NCBI GenBank assembly: GCA_039028975.1
Contig: JBCCHB010000038.1
Location: forward strand, 44,673-108,672
Reading direction: 5' to 3'
Source: JAHBNG01 sp039028975
GTDB taxonomy: Bacteria > Chloroflexota > Anaerolineae > Caldilineales > Caldilineaceae
DNA: 64,000 nucleotides
The notes beneath the pieces were generated by a model. The model worked only from the letters and a program-made list of their open reading frames with translations. It made no database searches and was not told the origin of the DNA. The translations under genes and the position numbers were made by a program. Every line of letters starts with the position of its first letter. Position 1 is the first letter of the stretch. Of this stretch, positions 49,455 through 58,941 are shown piece by piece.

Positions 49455-51278
49455 CTAGTTCGATGACCAACTCTGAATCAGCGTGTCATAATCAACTGTC
49501 TCAGGCGTGCCTTTTTCGTCCTCTAATTGAGGAACTGGGGCACCGGGTTGATCGAACCAGACTTGAGGATCTTGCTCTTCGTTCAGCTTAGGTGAACATT
49601 CGGCCAAGCCAACGCGTTCCAGACGGCCCAAAATTTCGTCCTGGGCCGCGGCCAGATTGTCCATAGCCTCCTGGGCCGTGACTTCACCGGTAACCGCTGG
49701 AGCCACATTCTGCCACCAGAGCTGGGCCAGCTTTGGATAATCGGGAACGTTGGTGCCAGTGGGCGTCCATTGGACACGAGCAGGTGACCGATAGAACTCG
49801 ACCAAGCCACCATAGTTGGCCGCATTCTCAGTGAAAAATTCGCTGTTAATGTCCGAATCGCGGATGAATGTCAAGCCGACGATGGATTTCTTAAGCGAGG
49901 TTGATTTGGCAACCGTAAACTGAGCGTAAAGCCATGCCGCGGCCCGACGTTCGGCTGGCGTGCTGTTGAGCAGCGTCCACGAACCTGCATCCTGATAGCC
50001 AAGCTTCATGCCATCGATCCAATATGAGCCATGGGGGCTGGGAGCCATGCGCCATTTAGGCGTACCATCTTCGTTCACCACAGCAAGATCGGGCTTGGTC
50101 ATGTCCGCGGTGAACGCAGTGTACCAGAATATCTGTTGGGCAATCGAACCCTGAGCTGGAACCGGACCTGCTTCGGAGAAAGTCATGCCTGCGGCTTCGG
50201 GTGGTGCGTAGTCTTTCAGCCAATCCACATACTTCTGCAAAGCATAGACCGCTGCCGGACCGTTGGTATCACCACCGCGACTGACAGAAGAGCCGACCGG
50301 CACGCAGTCCTCAACACGGATACCCCACTCATCTACGGGCAGGCCGTTAGGAATACCAGGGTCACCATTCCCCGCCATCGAGAGCCATGCATCGGTAAAG
50401 CGCCAACCCAGAGACGGGTCTTTCTTGCCATAGTCCATGTGACCGTAGACCTTCTCGCCGTCGATGGTGCCGTCGCCGTTGACCTCGTTGCTGAAAAAGT
50501 TGGCGATGTCTTCGTAAGCGCTCCAGTTGACCGGAACACCTAGCTCGTAGCCGTAGATTTCTTCAAACTGGGCTTTGATATCTTCGTCGGTGAACCAATC
50601 ATAGCGGAACCAGTACAGGTTTGCGAACTGCTGGTCGGGAAGCTGATACATCTTGCCATCTGGTGCCGTTGTAAAGCTTTTGCCGATAAAGTCATCCACA
50701 TCCAACGTAGGCAGGGTAACGTCCGCACCCTCGCCAGCCATATAGTCGGACAATGGTACGATGAAACCATAGCGGAAGTGGGTTCCGATGAGATCCGAGT
50801 CATTCACATAGGCATCGTAAATATTCTGACCTGACTGGAACTGAGTCTGAAGCTTCTCAATCACGTCGCCCTCCTGGATGAGGTCGTGGGTGATTTTGAT
50901 ACCGGTGATTTCGCTAAAGGCTTGGGCCATCACCTGGGCTTCATACTCATGGGTGGTAATGGTCTCGGAGACGACGTTGATCTCCATGCCGCGATAAGGG
51001 GCAGCAGCCTGGATAAACCACTCCATTTCGGCTATCTGCTCTTCGCGACTGAGTGTGCTGGGCTGGAACTCCTCGTCGATCCATTTCTCTGCTGCCGCCA
51101 TCAGTTCAGATTCGTCCATTTCCACGGCCTCGACCGAAGCACTTTCAGAACCGCCAGCCTCTTCTTCGCCAGAACTATCAGCGGGAGCTGCAGCACCACA
51201 GGCTGATAACACCATGCTAAGCACGATGAGCCAGCTTGTGGTCAGCAACCACATCTGGCGACTTCGCAACTTTTTCAT
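49455..51278 (-). CDS. Extracellular solute-binding lipoprotein, large ABC-type (orphan)
   Basis: The 607-residue protein has a lipobox LSAC (C27), an acidic linker and a large binding-protein body of the type found for polyols and oligosaccharides. Landmarks are INVVSETITTHEYEAQVMAQ, IYGYELGVPVNWSAYEDIAN, GWRFTDAWLSMAG, and the tail DYDTLIQSWSSN. It is long compared with the usual 420-450 residues. AAGGAGA precedes the ATG. No permease or ATPase gene is next to it; instead the decayed paralogue and histidine kinase lie divergently at 51346. It may work with permeases encoded elsewhere or feed a sensor. Ligand unknown. Confidence 0.88.
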   Translation of the reverse strand: MKKLRSRQMWLLTTSWLIVLSMVLSACGAAAPADSSGEEEAGGSESASVEAVEMDESELMAAAEKWIDEEFQPSTLSREEQIAEMEWFIQAAAPYRGMEINVVSETITTHEYEAQVMAQAFSEITGIKITHDLIQEGDVIEKLQTQFQSGQNIYDAYVNDSDLIGTHFRYGFIVPLSDYMAGEGADVTLPTLDVDDFIGKSFTTAPDGKMYQLPDQQFANLYWFRYDWFTDEDIKAQFEEIYGYELGVPVNWSAYEDIANFFSNEVNGDGTIDGEKVYGHMDYGKKDPSLGWRFTDAWLSMAGNGDPGIPNGLPVDEWGIRVEDCVPVGSSVSRGGDTNGPAAVYALQKYVDWLKDYAPPEAAGMTFSEAGPVPAQGSIAQQIFWYTAFTADMTKPDLAVVNEDGTPKWRMAPSPHGSYWIDGMKLGYQDAGSWTLLNSTPAERRAAAWLYAQFTVAKSTSLKKSIVGLTFIRDSDINSEFFTENAANYGGLVEFYRSPARVQWTPTGTNVPDYPKLAQLWWQNVAPAVTGEVTAQEAMDNLAAAQDEILGRLERVGLAECSPKLNEEQDPQVWFDQPGAPVPQLEDEKGTPETVDYDTLIQSWSSN

Positions 51279-51292
51279 TGGATTTTCTCCTT

Positions 51293-51390
51293 AGAGGCTG
51301 AATATTCAAATACCCTCGGGTCGTCGCTAGTCGAGTAAACGGGCAATGTATATCTTGCTTCCACCAGAGGTAGAATATTCAAATGCCCTC
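51293..51390. repeat. Direct repeat (25 bp, 73 bp apart) in the divergent region
   Basis: AGAGG-NN-GAATATTCAAAT-N-CCCTC occurs at 51293-51317 and 51366-51390 with three differences. Both copies contain the palindromic core GAATATTC. They lie between the intact binding-protein gene and its truncated paralogue, and may be paired operator sites or a scar of the rearrangement that removed the paralogue's 5' end. Confidence 0.5.
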
Positions 51391-52554
51391 TTAGAATTAG
51401 CGATCTCCAATCGGGAACTGGCAAGCAGCCAATTCCACTTTTGGACATCTCAAAAAAGCATTTATGGATATGATCTTGGTGTGCCCTTGAACTGGGCTGC
51501 TTATGAAGATATCGCAGCATTCTTTACCGGTCGCCAAATCGACGGACGAACCGTCTATGGGCATCTCGATTTTGGCAAGAAATCTCCTTCTTTGGGGTGG
51601 CGATTCACCGATGCGTGGCTTTCTATCGCAGGCGTAGGCGACATCGGACTGCCCAATGGTGTACCCGTAGACGAATGGGGAATACGGGTCGAAAACCGGA
51701 TTCCGATCGGTGCATCTGTTGCGCGCGGGGGCGCAGCGAACGGCCCAGCAGCGGTCTATGCATTATCAAAATATATCGAATGGTTGAAGACCTACGCCCC
51801 GCCTGAAGCCATCAACTGGCGCTGGGTAGATGCAGGGCCACAATCGGCGCGCGGCGACGTGGCGCAACGCATCTTTCAATACGTAACGTGGCTGTCCGAT
51901 GATGCGTTTCACCAAATTGGTAGCCCAGTGGTGGATGCAGAGGGGAAGCCGCTCTGGCGAGTTGCGCCGACTCCTCATGGACGATACTGGGAACCTGGTA
52001 TGAAGGTTGGCTATCAAGACGCGGGTAGCTGGACCATCCCGCGCAACGTGCGAGGACAACGTAGGGCAATGGCATGGCTGTGGGCTCAATTCGCTGTCTC
52101 CAAAACGGTATCGCTGGAAAAATTCTTGGTGGGCGGGACTCCGGTTCGCACCTCTACGGTTTTCTCGGATTACGTCACTCAGCATCAAGACGAATGGGGT
52201 GGACTCATCGAATTCTATCAATCTGAGAGCCGTAAAGAGTGGACCGATACGGGTCACAACGTTCCTGATTATCCCACCCTTTCTGCACTCTGGTGGCCGA
52301 ATATTGCCCGCGCCATTGACGGAGAGGTGACGCCTCAACAGGCCATGGATGCCATCGCCCAATCCATGGATATCGCTTTAAGTCAGATGCGGATGGCCAA
52401 GTACTCACCGCAGGTGAGCCAAAATCGAGGTGCGTCGTACTGGCTTGCCCAGCCAGGATCGCCGAAGGCCATTCGTTCTCGTCCAGAGCCGCAGACCATT
52501 GCGTATGATGAACTTCTTCAACAGTGGGTTGATGGGGGCGAAAACCAACGATGA
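51346..52554 (+). pseudogene. Solute-binding protein lacking its N-terminal 240 residues
   Basis: From about 51459 the frame is a clear paralogue of the protein at 49455-51278, beginning at the equivalent of residue 241: IYGYDLGVPLNWAAYEDIAA, LGWRFTDAWLSIAGVGDIG, VGYQDAGSWTIPR, and a tail IAYDELLQQWVDGG. The signal peptide, lipobox and first binding lobe are absent, and the roughly 38 residues before the homology are unrelated. Its stop overlaps the ATG of the histidine kinase gene by four bases (ATGA), so the intact ancestor was coupled to the kinase and probably served as its extracellular sensor partner. In its present state the product would remain in the cytoplasm and be useless. Confidence 0.82.
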
Positions 52555-55500
52555 ATCTATCTAATCGATTTGCTGGTATTGGCATCGGCACAAAAATACT
52601 CCTGGTCGTTATTCTCTTTTTTGTCCTATTTTCGTTGGGATTGGCCACGCTGATCGGTGCAACCTCTTTCAATAATCTCACTCAGGTAAAACGTGCTGAG
52701 TTGGAACGCACCTCGCAGATTCTGGCTACTCAAATCGCACAAATGGAGCGCAACGCGGCGTTAGCAGCTCGCCGTTTTGAAGAAAGTGAGCCGATTGTCT
52801 CAGAGCTACAGTTGCTTACGTCACTAGTGCATCGTCAAGTCTTAATGTTCGGGTTTAAGAGGCACGCCCCGTGCCGGTTGCCGCACGTGGGCGTGCGAAC
52901 TGGACAAATTACCGACCCGAATTCTTAGTATTGACGATGCACTAGGGCCATATTATGCGGACCCCGGCTCGTATTTCGAGGCTGATTTTATGGCGACAGG
53001 CGGCGAGATCGAAGACGCAGATAAGGTCTACCTCTTTCAGGCCCAGCTAAAGCTAATTCAACTGCTCTTACCAACCCAACAGATCAACAACTTCTCTTCT
53101 ATTCGTTTCTATCAGCTTTCCCCATTTGATGTTGTTCCAGATGCCCAACCTGCACTAGCACTTGACGTTGGCCAGGAGACAATCATCATCAGTCAGTTTG
53201 GGCGCAAGGGGCGAACTGGCAGGTCACGTCTCTTTTCTATACCTGCCGAAGAGTTCGCACCGCCAGCCCCTAACTATTTTGGCATCAGCTCTGCTTATTC
53301 CTTTCCTGCGGATGATTTCTATCGGGAAAACAATTTTCGGCCCCTGGAAAACTTGGAAAATGAACGGCCTAGTTACGCAGGGTTGGAACAGATAGAAGGC
53401 TCTTGGCGTACTATTCGAGAACCCCAATCCGAAATAGTGGTACAAGAGCAAGTGCCAGTATTGCAGACATGGTACCCCGTCCACGTGACGGTGGCCCATC
53501 CCGAAACCTGGGAAGAGGCTTTGGTTCCAGTCGGTATTGTGCAGATTATCCAGCGGCTAGACCAGCGTACCGTTGGGCTCCTAGCCGAGCAGTTTGGGCT
53601 AGACATAGGATTAGCGCGCAGCAATGAACTATTGATAACCAGTCTCGATCGGACTGGCGCGCTCGGACCTGGGAGTACAGATACAGGACAGGATGTTGCC
53701 AGCGCCGCCGAGCTACCGGCTATTGGCAACCCCGCCATTTTGCTCGACACAGGGAACGAGACGTTAATCCTGAATGAGAATGCCTTTAATTATGCCTGGG
53801 AATCAGTCCACTTTAAGGGCACTGGGGCTAACAACGGGGCTAACAATAATGGGGCTAACGACAACGGGGGAACGCGAGCCAATCTGCAGGCTGTCGTCTT
53901 TAGTCCAGTTTCCGAACTGGCTGGATTAACTGGCACACTGCGTCGGCAGATTGTTCAGCTAGCTATCGTCACCGTGCTGTTGGCGGGTGTCCTTATTTAC
54001 TTGAGCCTGCTCTACTTGCTGAATAAGCCACTTGGGGCATTGATGGACGGCGTCCAGCGCATTTCGCGCGGCGATCTAAATCACGCTGTCACAACTGGGT
54101 CGGCGGATGAAGTAGGGCAGCTTGCGGTTGCCTTTAACGGCATGGCCAGCCAGTTAAGAGAGCTTATCGCTTCGCTGGAACAACGCGTGGCGGATCGCAC
54201 CCGAGAACTAACTGAAGCCAATGATGCGGCGGAGAAAGCACGTCAAAGAGCCGAGCGAGCGAATCAAGCCAAGAGCGAATTCCTTTCTCATATGAGCCAC
54301 GAACTGCGCACACCTCTGAACGGCATTTTGGGATATACCCAAATTCTGCGGAAGCAACACACTCAGATGATGCACAGCCGGGAATTGGACATCAGCAGCG
54401 CAAATAGAGGTGTCGCGAACGGAGTTAACATAAACAACAATGACGCAGAGCGCAGAAGCTTAAGTTACGCGCTTGATCGGCAAATCCACGGTCTAAACAT
54501 TATTCAGCAGAGTGGGCAGCATCTGCTAACACTCATCAATGACATTTTGGATATGGCCAAAATTGAGGCTCAGAAAATGGAGCTTGTTCCATCAGATATC
54601 GAACTCTCAGATTTTTTGGAGAGCCTGGTCAACATCTTCCGTTTCCGCGCTGAGCAAAAGGGCTTGCGTTTTTTCTACGAACCACCAGGTAATCTACCAC
54701 ACACAATCCATGTTGATGAAAAGCGTCTGCGCCAGATTATCATTAACCTACTCAGCAATGCGATTCGATATACGAACCAGGGTGAAGTGGTCTTTCGGGT
54801 CAACTTTGCTCAGATTGATCAGACAGAGATTGGCCCACGACACATTCGTGTATCTGGGTCTGAGTTAATAAATGGACCTGAGCAGCTACCTGAAACCCGA
54901 GCCAATCTAGACCAAACCGTTATGCTTCAGTTTGAGATTGAAGATACGGGCGTGGGTATGACCCAACAAGAAATCAGCGAGATCTTCTCACCTTTTGAGC
55001 AGTCTGGTGATCTTGCTCAGCGAGACAAAGGCACTGGGCTTGGGCTAGCCATCAGCCAAAATCTGGCTCGAATGATGGGGAGCCGCATCCAGGTCCAGAG
55101 TAGCTTGGGGGATGGCAGTACGTTCTGGTTTGAACTTACAGTTCGCGGAAACTTGGGAGAAAAGCCCCAGCCCACGAAATTAGAGAAGACCATTTGCGGC
55201 TATCGAGGTCCGCAGCACACCATTTTGACTGTAGATGATAACCAGCATAACCGTAGTCTGATCCGAGACTTGCTGGAGCCACTTGGCTTCCGTACCATAG
55301 AGGCCCGTAACGGTACAGAAGCCATAGGTTTAGCCTCCGAATTTGCTCCCGATCTGGTTCTGATGGACCTGCGTATGGCCGGTGTCAATGGACTGGATGC
55401 GACTCGTCTCATGCGAAGCCAGATGGACGATACACAGTCAGCGAATGGCCAGCCCATGATCATCATTGCTGCATCCGCTAGCGCCTTTGAATCGGATCGA

Positions 55501-55914
55501 GCTGATAGTTTACAAGCGGGATGCGACGGTTTCCTGACCAAGCCTGTGCAAACCGCCGAGCTATTTGAACTATTAAAAGACCATCTGCGAATCGAATGGA
55601 TCTACGAAGATGAAGTAAGCAATGAACTCAGCGATGGGGTGGAGGATTGTGTTATAGACAGAGGTAGCAACAAGGTAGCTACGGACAATACTCAAGATAC
55701 ATCCGATTTTATACGCCCTTCGACCGAAGAGCTGGCGGAGCTATTGGCCTTGGCCCAAAGCGGTATGATGCGCGGCATACGAGAGAAGGCAGCCGCTCTT
55801 GCCGAGCAGAATCCTCGCCATAAACGCTTTGCAGACGAGTTAATTATGCTGGCGAGGAATTTCAGAGAGAAGGAGCTATTGGCACTGCTCCAAGAACGTG
55901 TCACAACGCAATGA
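52551..55914 (+). pseudogene. Hybrid sensor histidine kinase disrupted by a 114-bp element
   Basis: The gene starts with a membrane helix (KILLVVILFFVLFSLGLATL), an extracellular sensor region, a second helix (IVTVLLAGVLIYLSLLYLL), HAMP, a coiled coil, the H-box FLSHMSHELRTPLNG, an ATPase with N- and G-boxes (LLSNAIRYT; DTGVGM; GTGLGLA) and a receiver domain (LTVDDNQ; LVLMDLRM). The insert at 52828-52941 shifts the frame to a stop at 52926. Removing the insert and one CTAG gives one frame of 1081 residues in which the phospho-accepting histidine would be H544 and the receiver aspartate D900. The part from the ATG at 52990 stays open (974 residues) and might still be made without the first membrane helix. 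A 50-residue insertion rich in N, R and S follows the H-box, which is unusual. Confidence 0.88.
52828..52941. mobile_element. 114-bp MITE with CTAG target duplication inside the kinase gene
   Basis: The ends are inverted repeats beginning TGCATCGTCAA (52828-52838) and ending TTGACGATGCA (52931-52941); similarity goes on for about 30 bases inward. CTAG stands directly outside both ends (52824-52827, 52942-52945). The middle folds on itself (GCACGCCC with GGGCGTGC). There is no room for a transposase. CTAG-type duplications are characteristic of some IS5-family elements, so an IS5-type transposase elsewhere may have moved it. Confidence 0.9.
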
Positions 55915-55999
55915 TATTGGAATCGTTCTGAGAAGGAGCTTCTTCATTCCCTATTCTCCGAGAATACTTCACTCATTGCTTGATAGTTCCGAAAATACG

Positions 56000-56094
56000 G
56001 TATACTTCGCCAGAAAAGTCTTGTCCCGACTCTTGCCCCATCTATTCTGAGACTTCCCGATAAGGGAGGACAGAACTTTTCTGGCCATCTATAC
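56000..56094. mobile_element. MITE-like 95-bp inverted-repeat element, copy B
   Basis: The ends GTATACTTCGCCAGAAAAGT (56000-56019) and ACTTTTCTGGCCATCTATAC (56075-56094) are imperfect inverted repeats, each continuing inward to TCTTGTCC or GGACAGA. The whole element is related, in reverse orientation, to that at 29820-29914 and has exactly the same length. It lies 86 bases after the kinase gene's stop. Confidence 0.78.
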
Positions 56095-56191
56095 CGCGTA
56101 AATACCTTAAACATTGCCGCAACATCTTTACTCTTTTATATCTCCTGACGTCTTTCTAGAGGTGCTGCACCAAAGGAACCAAAGTCAACCA

Positions 56192-56323
56192 CTATGGACT
56201 GAAAGTCCATAGCTTGGGGTGCTGAAGCACCCACCCGTGGGTTGAACCACGGGCTGTAAGCTGAGGGACTGAAAGTCCATAGTTTTTACTATGCATACGC
56301 TTGAAGCGCACTGAAAGTCCCTC
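56192..56323. repeat. Array of hairpins, each with GAA in the loop
   Basis: Successive palindromes: CTATGGACT-GAA-AGTCCATAG (56192-56212), GGGTGC-TGAA-GCACCC (56217-56232), CCCGTGG-GTTGAA-CCACGGG (56234-56253), GGACT-GAA-AGTCC (56266-56278), CGCT-TGA-AGCG (about 56299-56309) and a last CTGAAAG whose AGTCCCTC (56316-56323) pairs with GAGGGACT (56263-56270). It is like REP/BIME-type arrays associated with IS200-type or RAYT transposases. No such gene is nearby. Confidence 0.75.
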
Positions 56324-56372
56324 GATACAATAAAGCAAACTTCTCATGGGGACCGAATCGGCCACGCATGGA

Positions 56373-56852
56373 CTACGCAGTTTCCGACAAAAAAATGCCA
56401 AAGTCAAGCTCACCCGGCGAATGTCCGTAACCAGTTAAAATGAAAGCTGCTTCGCTGCGATGTTGAATACTGTGCGCAGCGACGTGCATGATCGTTTGCC
56501 ACACGATGAATCTGTTTTCATCGCCATAGCTCCGATTGAGGCTCTCATCAGTCAGACTGTCCACATAGCCGAACCATGCCGCTTTCTCCATCTCCCAGCG
56601 AGCCCTTAATGCGGCCACATCTGGGAAATCGGACTCGTCAAGAATGATATCTTCCATTGCTTGCAAACTGGTGCGCCAGCCATACTCTGTATCCAGCATA
56701 TGGACCAGAATTCCGCGTAGGCTTCCCCAACCAGGGTCAGGTGTAACTGCGCGCGTAAATTGATCTAGTGAAATGTCTTCACATGTAGTGAGAATACGTT
56801 CGTTTGCCCAGTAATTGAAACGGATAAGGGTAGAGATGCTGTTGATGTTCAT
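56373..56852 (-). CDS. DinB-family protein (metal-dependent four-helix bundle)
   Basis: The 159-residue protein has the DinB/YfiT fold: FNYWANERIL near the start, H51 in LVHMLDTEYGW, and H127 and H131 in HVAAHSIQHRSEA, the three metal ligands. Relatives include bacillithiol or mycothiol transferases and isomerases, and many proteins of unknown function. The spacing of the three histidines is as expected for an intact protein. It has no operon partners; the GAA-hairpin array stands just after its 3' end. Confidence 0.88.
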   Translation of the reverse strand: MNINSISTLIRFNYWANERILTTCEDISLDQFTRAVTPDPGWGSLRGILVHMLDTEYGWRTSLQAMEDIILDESDFPDVAALRARWEMEKAAWFGYVDSLTDESLNRSYGDENRFIVWQTIMHVAAHSIQHRSEAAFILTGYGHSPGELDFGIFLSETA

Positions 56853-57063
56853 AGCCCTATCTCATACTTTCCTCTACGTATGCGCGCACCTCAGATGTAC
56901 CGAATCTGGCTCTCTACTTCAGCGGCGGAGATTTCAAAGCCAGTTCATGCGATACTCATACTCAGCTCCATTTGAAAACGAGAGTTTGGTCTCTCCGGTA
57001 GAGCATCAGAAAACTCCTGTTTTAAAAACGACCGCAGTATAACTTATCACGCACCACGCAAGC

Positions 57064-57249
57064 CTATTCATTGTGGAGGGTGATATCACCAGCGTAATAA
57101 GTGCCAGGGTAGATGAAGCGTACTGCAACACCAGAAACGCGCCCTGGATCGTAGGCAACTGGAACGGCACCCCAGCCAAGATGAAGAATGTACCCTTTTT
57201 CAGCCGAGATTTTGGCAATCTCAGCATAGAGCGGCTCAGCCTCGTCCAC
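57064..57249 (-). pseudogene. Duplicated C-terminal fragment of the adjacent binding protein
   Basis: The 61 codons read EAEPLYAEIAKISAEKGYIL and RFIYPGTYYAGDITL, nearly the same as the last 60 residues of the protein at 57265-58941. The fragment lies immediately 3' of that gene in the same direction, separated by about 20 bases. It is the tail of a former second copy, or a partial tandem duplication. No signal peptide or start context; not functional. Confidence 0.85.
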
Positions 57250-57264
57250 GTTGTACTAGCTGCG

Positions 57265-58941
57265 CTAGTCAAGCAGAGTGATATCTCCAATGTAGTATGT
57301 ACCGGGATAAATAAAGCGAACCTCAACACCGTCGATTCGGGCTGGATCGTATGCCACCGGACTAGCGCCCCAACCGAGGTGAAGGATATATCCTTTTTCA
57401 GCAGAGATTTTAGCGATCTCTCCATAAAGCGGCTCTGCTTCGTCTAACGGTAGCGGCGCAGCCTGCTCATAAAGTCCGTTGATCTCGTCATCCACATGAC
57501 CAAACGGGTTAAGGAAACCACTTTCTAAGAGGCGATTTTCTACAAAGTGCTTAATGTGGCGCTCGTTGATCGGACAGAAAGCTACCGGGAAATCGCCCTC
57601 GTTTTGGGTACAGGCGGTGAAGATATTGTTGACCTCAATTACATTGACCGTAATACCCAATGGTGTCCAAGAGCTTGCCAGGAATGCATTCCGACCGTTG
57701 AAGGGACCAAAGGTAGGCACATCGATCTCAAAGGTTGGATTGCCTGCTTCGGCCATCAACTCCATGGCCTTGTCCATGTTGAACTCAAGGTCGGCAATAT
57801 CCTCAGCGTAGGCATAACCGCCCGGAAGTGCGTGCTGGGTTGACTTATCGCCTGAATTAACCACCTGCCAAAATGCGTCGCGATCCAAAGCATAGTTCAT
57901 GGCTAGACGGACGCGCTCATCAGCCAATTCGGGCACAAGCGTTCCGGTGCGATCAAGAATGTGAGCACTCCATCCAACTGATGGTTGACTGCTGACAATG
58001 TACCCATCTGCTTCAAGCTGAGTAATCTGGGGAATTGCTGCAATTACAGCGGTGTGGAACTCGCCAGCGATTAAGCCATTAAACCGGGTCGCTCCATCTG
58101 GGATATGGGTAAGCTCAATATTGGCAACCGGCTGGGCATTGTTATTCCAGTAGTTGGGGTTCCAGTCGTAGACTTTAAATGTATTATCTGGCGTGGAAGC
58201 GTCCGCATTGAAGAGATATGGACCGGTGCCGATTGGGTTGCCCTCGTTGACTGTATCAAAGGCGGCTGGGGAGATCATCTTGCCTGCAAAGCGGGATAGC
58301 GTCAGCAGCACAGTCCCGTCAAACTGGCTGTAGTTGTACCGCACGGTCAAATCGTCAATGGCTTCGGCAGACTCGACATTGCGCAAGAAGCCTTTGTTGA
58401 CATTGTGACCTTCTTCTTTTACACGATTGAAATTGGCAACGACTGCCTCGGCATTGAATGACGTGCCATCATGGAAAATGACGCCTTCACGTAGCGTAAA
58501 GGACACACCTGTTTCATCTTCCTCCCAACCCGTTGAGAGTTCTGGAATAAAGGTCCGACCATCGGTAGCTTCCCGAAGCAGCCCTTCAAAAACTGGGTTC
58601 AAATATTGCAAAGAGATGGTGCGTTGATCTTTGTGGGGATCCCAGGTGAGGTGGTTGACGTTGTGACCGATTTGCAATGTGCCCTCGGGCGCAAAGCCCT
58701 CAATAATCGCCACATCAATGGCCTCTCCTGCTTCGCTGTCAACGTCGCTGATCTCCTCAGCACCTGTGCCGTCGGACTCGGCGGCTTCTTCGGCTGGCGC
58801 TTCGGTTGCTTCTGCAGAGGCAGCAGAATCAGCACCGGTTTCTGAGCTGGTATCAACGGGTGCAGAACTACCGCAAGCGGCAATCGAAACCGCAATCACC
58901 ATCATAAGGACCAAAAGAGTTGTCCTAACGCTTCGTTTCAT
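57265..58941 (-). CDS. ABC transporter substrate-binding lipoprotein, family 5 (DppA/OppA-like)
   Basis: The 558-residue protein has a lipobox ending AAC (C23), a long acidic A/E-rich linker and the family-5 body: HNVNHLTWDPHKDQRTISLQ, ELSTGWEEDETGVSFTLREG, VIFHDGTSFNAEAVVANFNR, GTGPYLFN and LNPFGHVDDEINGLYEQA. Members bind peptides, nickel, glutathione or oligosaccharides. AGGAGAAAAGC before the ATG supports the start. No permease or ATPase genes are near; the transporter may be encoded elsewhere, or the rest of the operon has been lost. A duplicate of its 3' end lies just downstream. Confidence 0.92.
   Translation of the reverse strand: MKRSVRTTLLVLMMVIAVSIAACGSSAPVDTSSETGADSAASAEATEAPAEEAAESDGTGAEEISDVDSEAGEAIDVAIIEGFAPEGTLQIGHNVNHLTWDPHKDQRTISLQYLNPVFEGLLREATDGRTFIPELSTGWEEDETGVSFTLREGVIFHDGTSFNAEAVVANFNRVKEEGHNVNKGFLRNVESAEAIDDLTVRYNYSQFDGTVLLTLSRFAGKMISPAAFDTVNEGNPIGTGPYLFNADASTPDNTFKVYDWNPNYWNNNAQPVANIELTHIPDGATRFNGLIAGEFHTAVIAAIPQITQLEADGYIVSSQPSVGWSAHILDRTGTLVPELADERVRLAMNYALDRDAFWQVVNSGDKSTQHALPGGYAYAEDIADLEFNMDKAMELMAEAGNPTFEIDVPTFGPFNGRNAFLASSWTPLGITVNVIEVNNIFTACTQNEGDFPVAFCPINERHIKHFVENRLLESGFLNPFGHVDDEINGLYEQAAPLPLDEAEPLYGEIAKISAEKGYILHLGWGASPVAYDPARIDGVEVRFIYPGTYYIGDITLLD

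Noticed and set aside
52990..55914. A separate soluble histidine kinase starting at 52990
   Set aside because: The sequence before this ATG continues the same reading frame back to the CTAG duplication, so the true gene starts at 52551 and is only interrupted.
56192..56323. Retron or group II intron RNA
   Set aside because: No reverse transcriptase gene or domain V-like motif is near; the structure is better described as a REP-like array.
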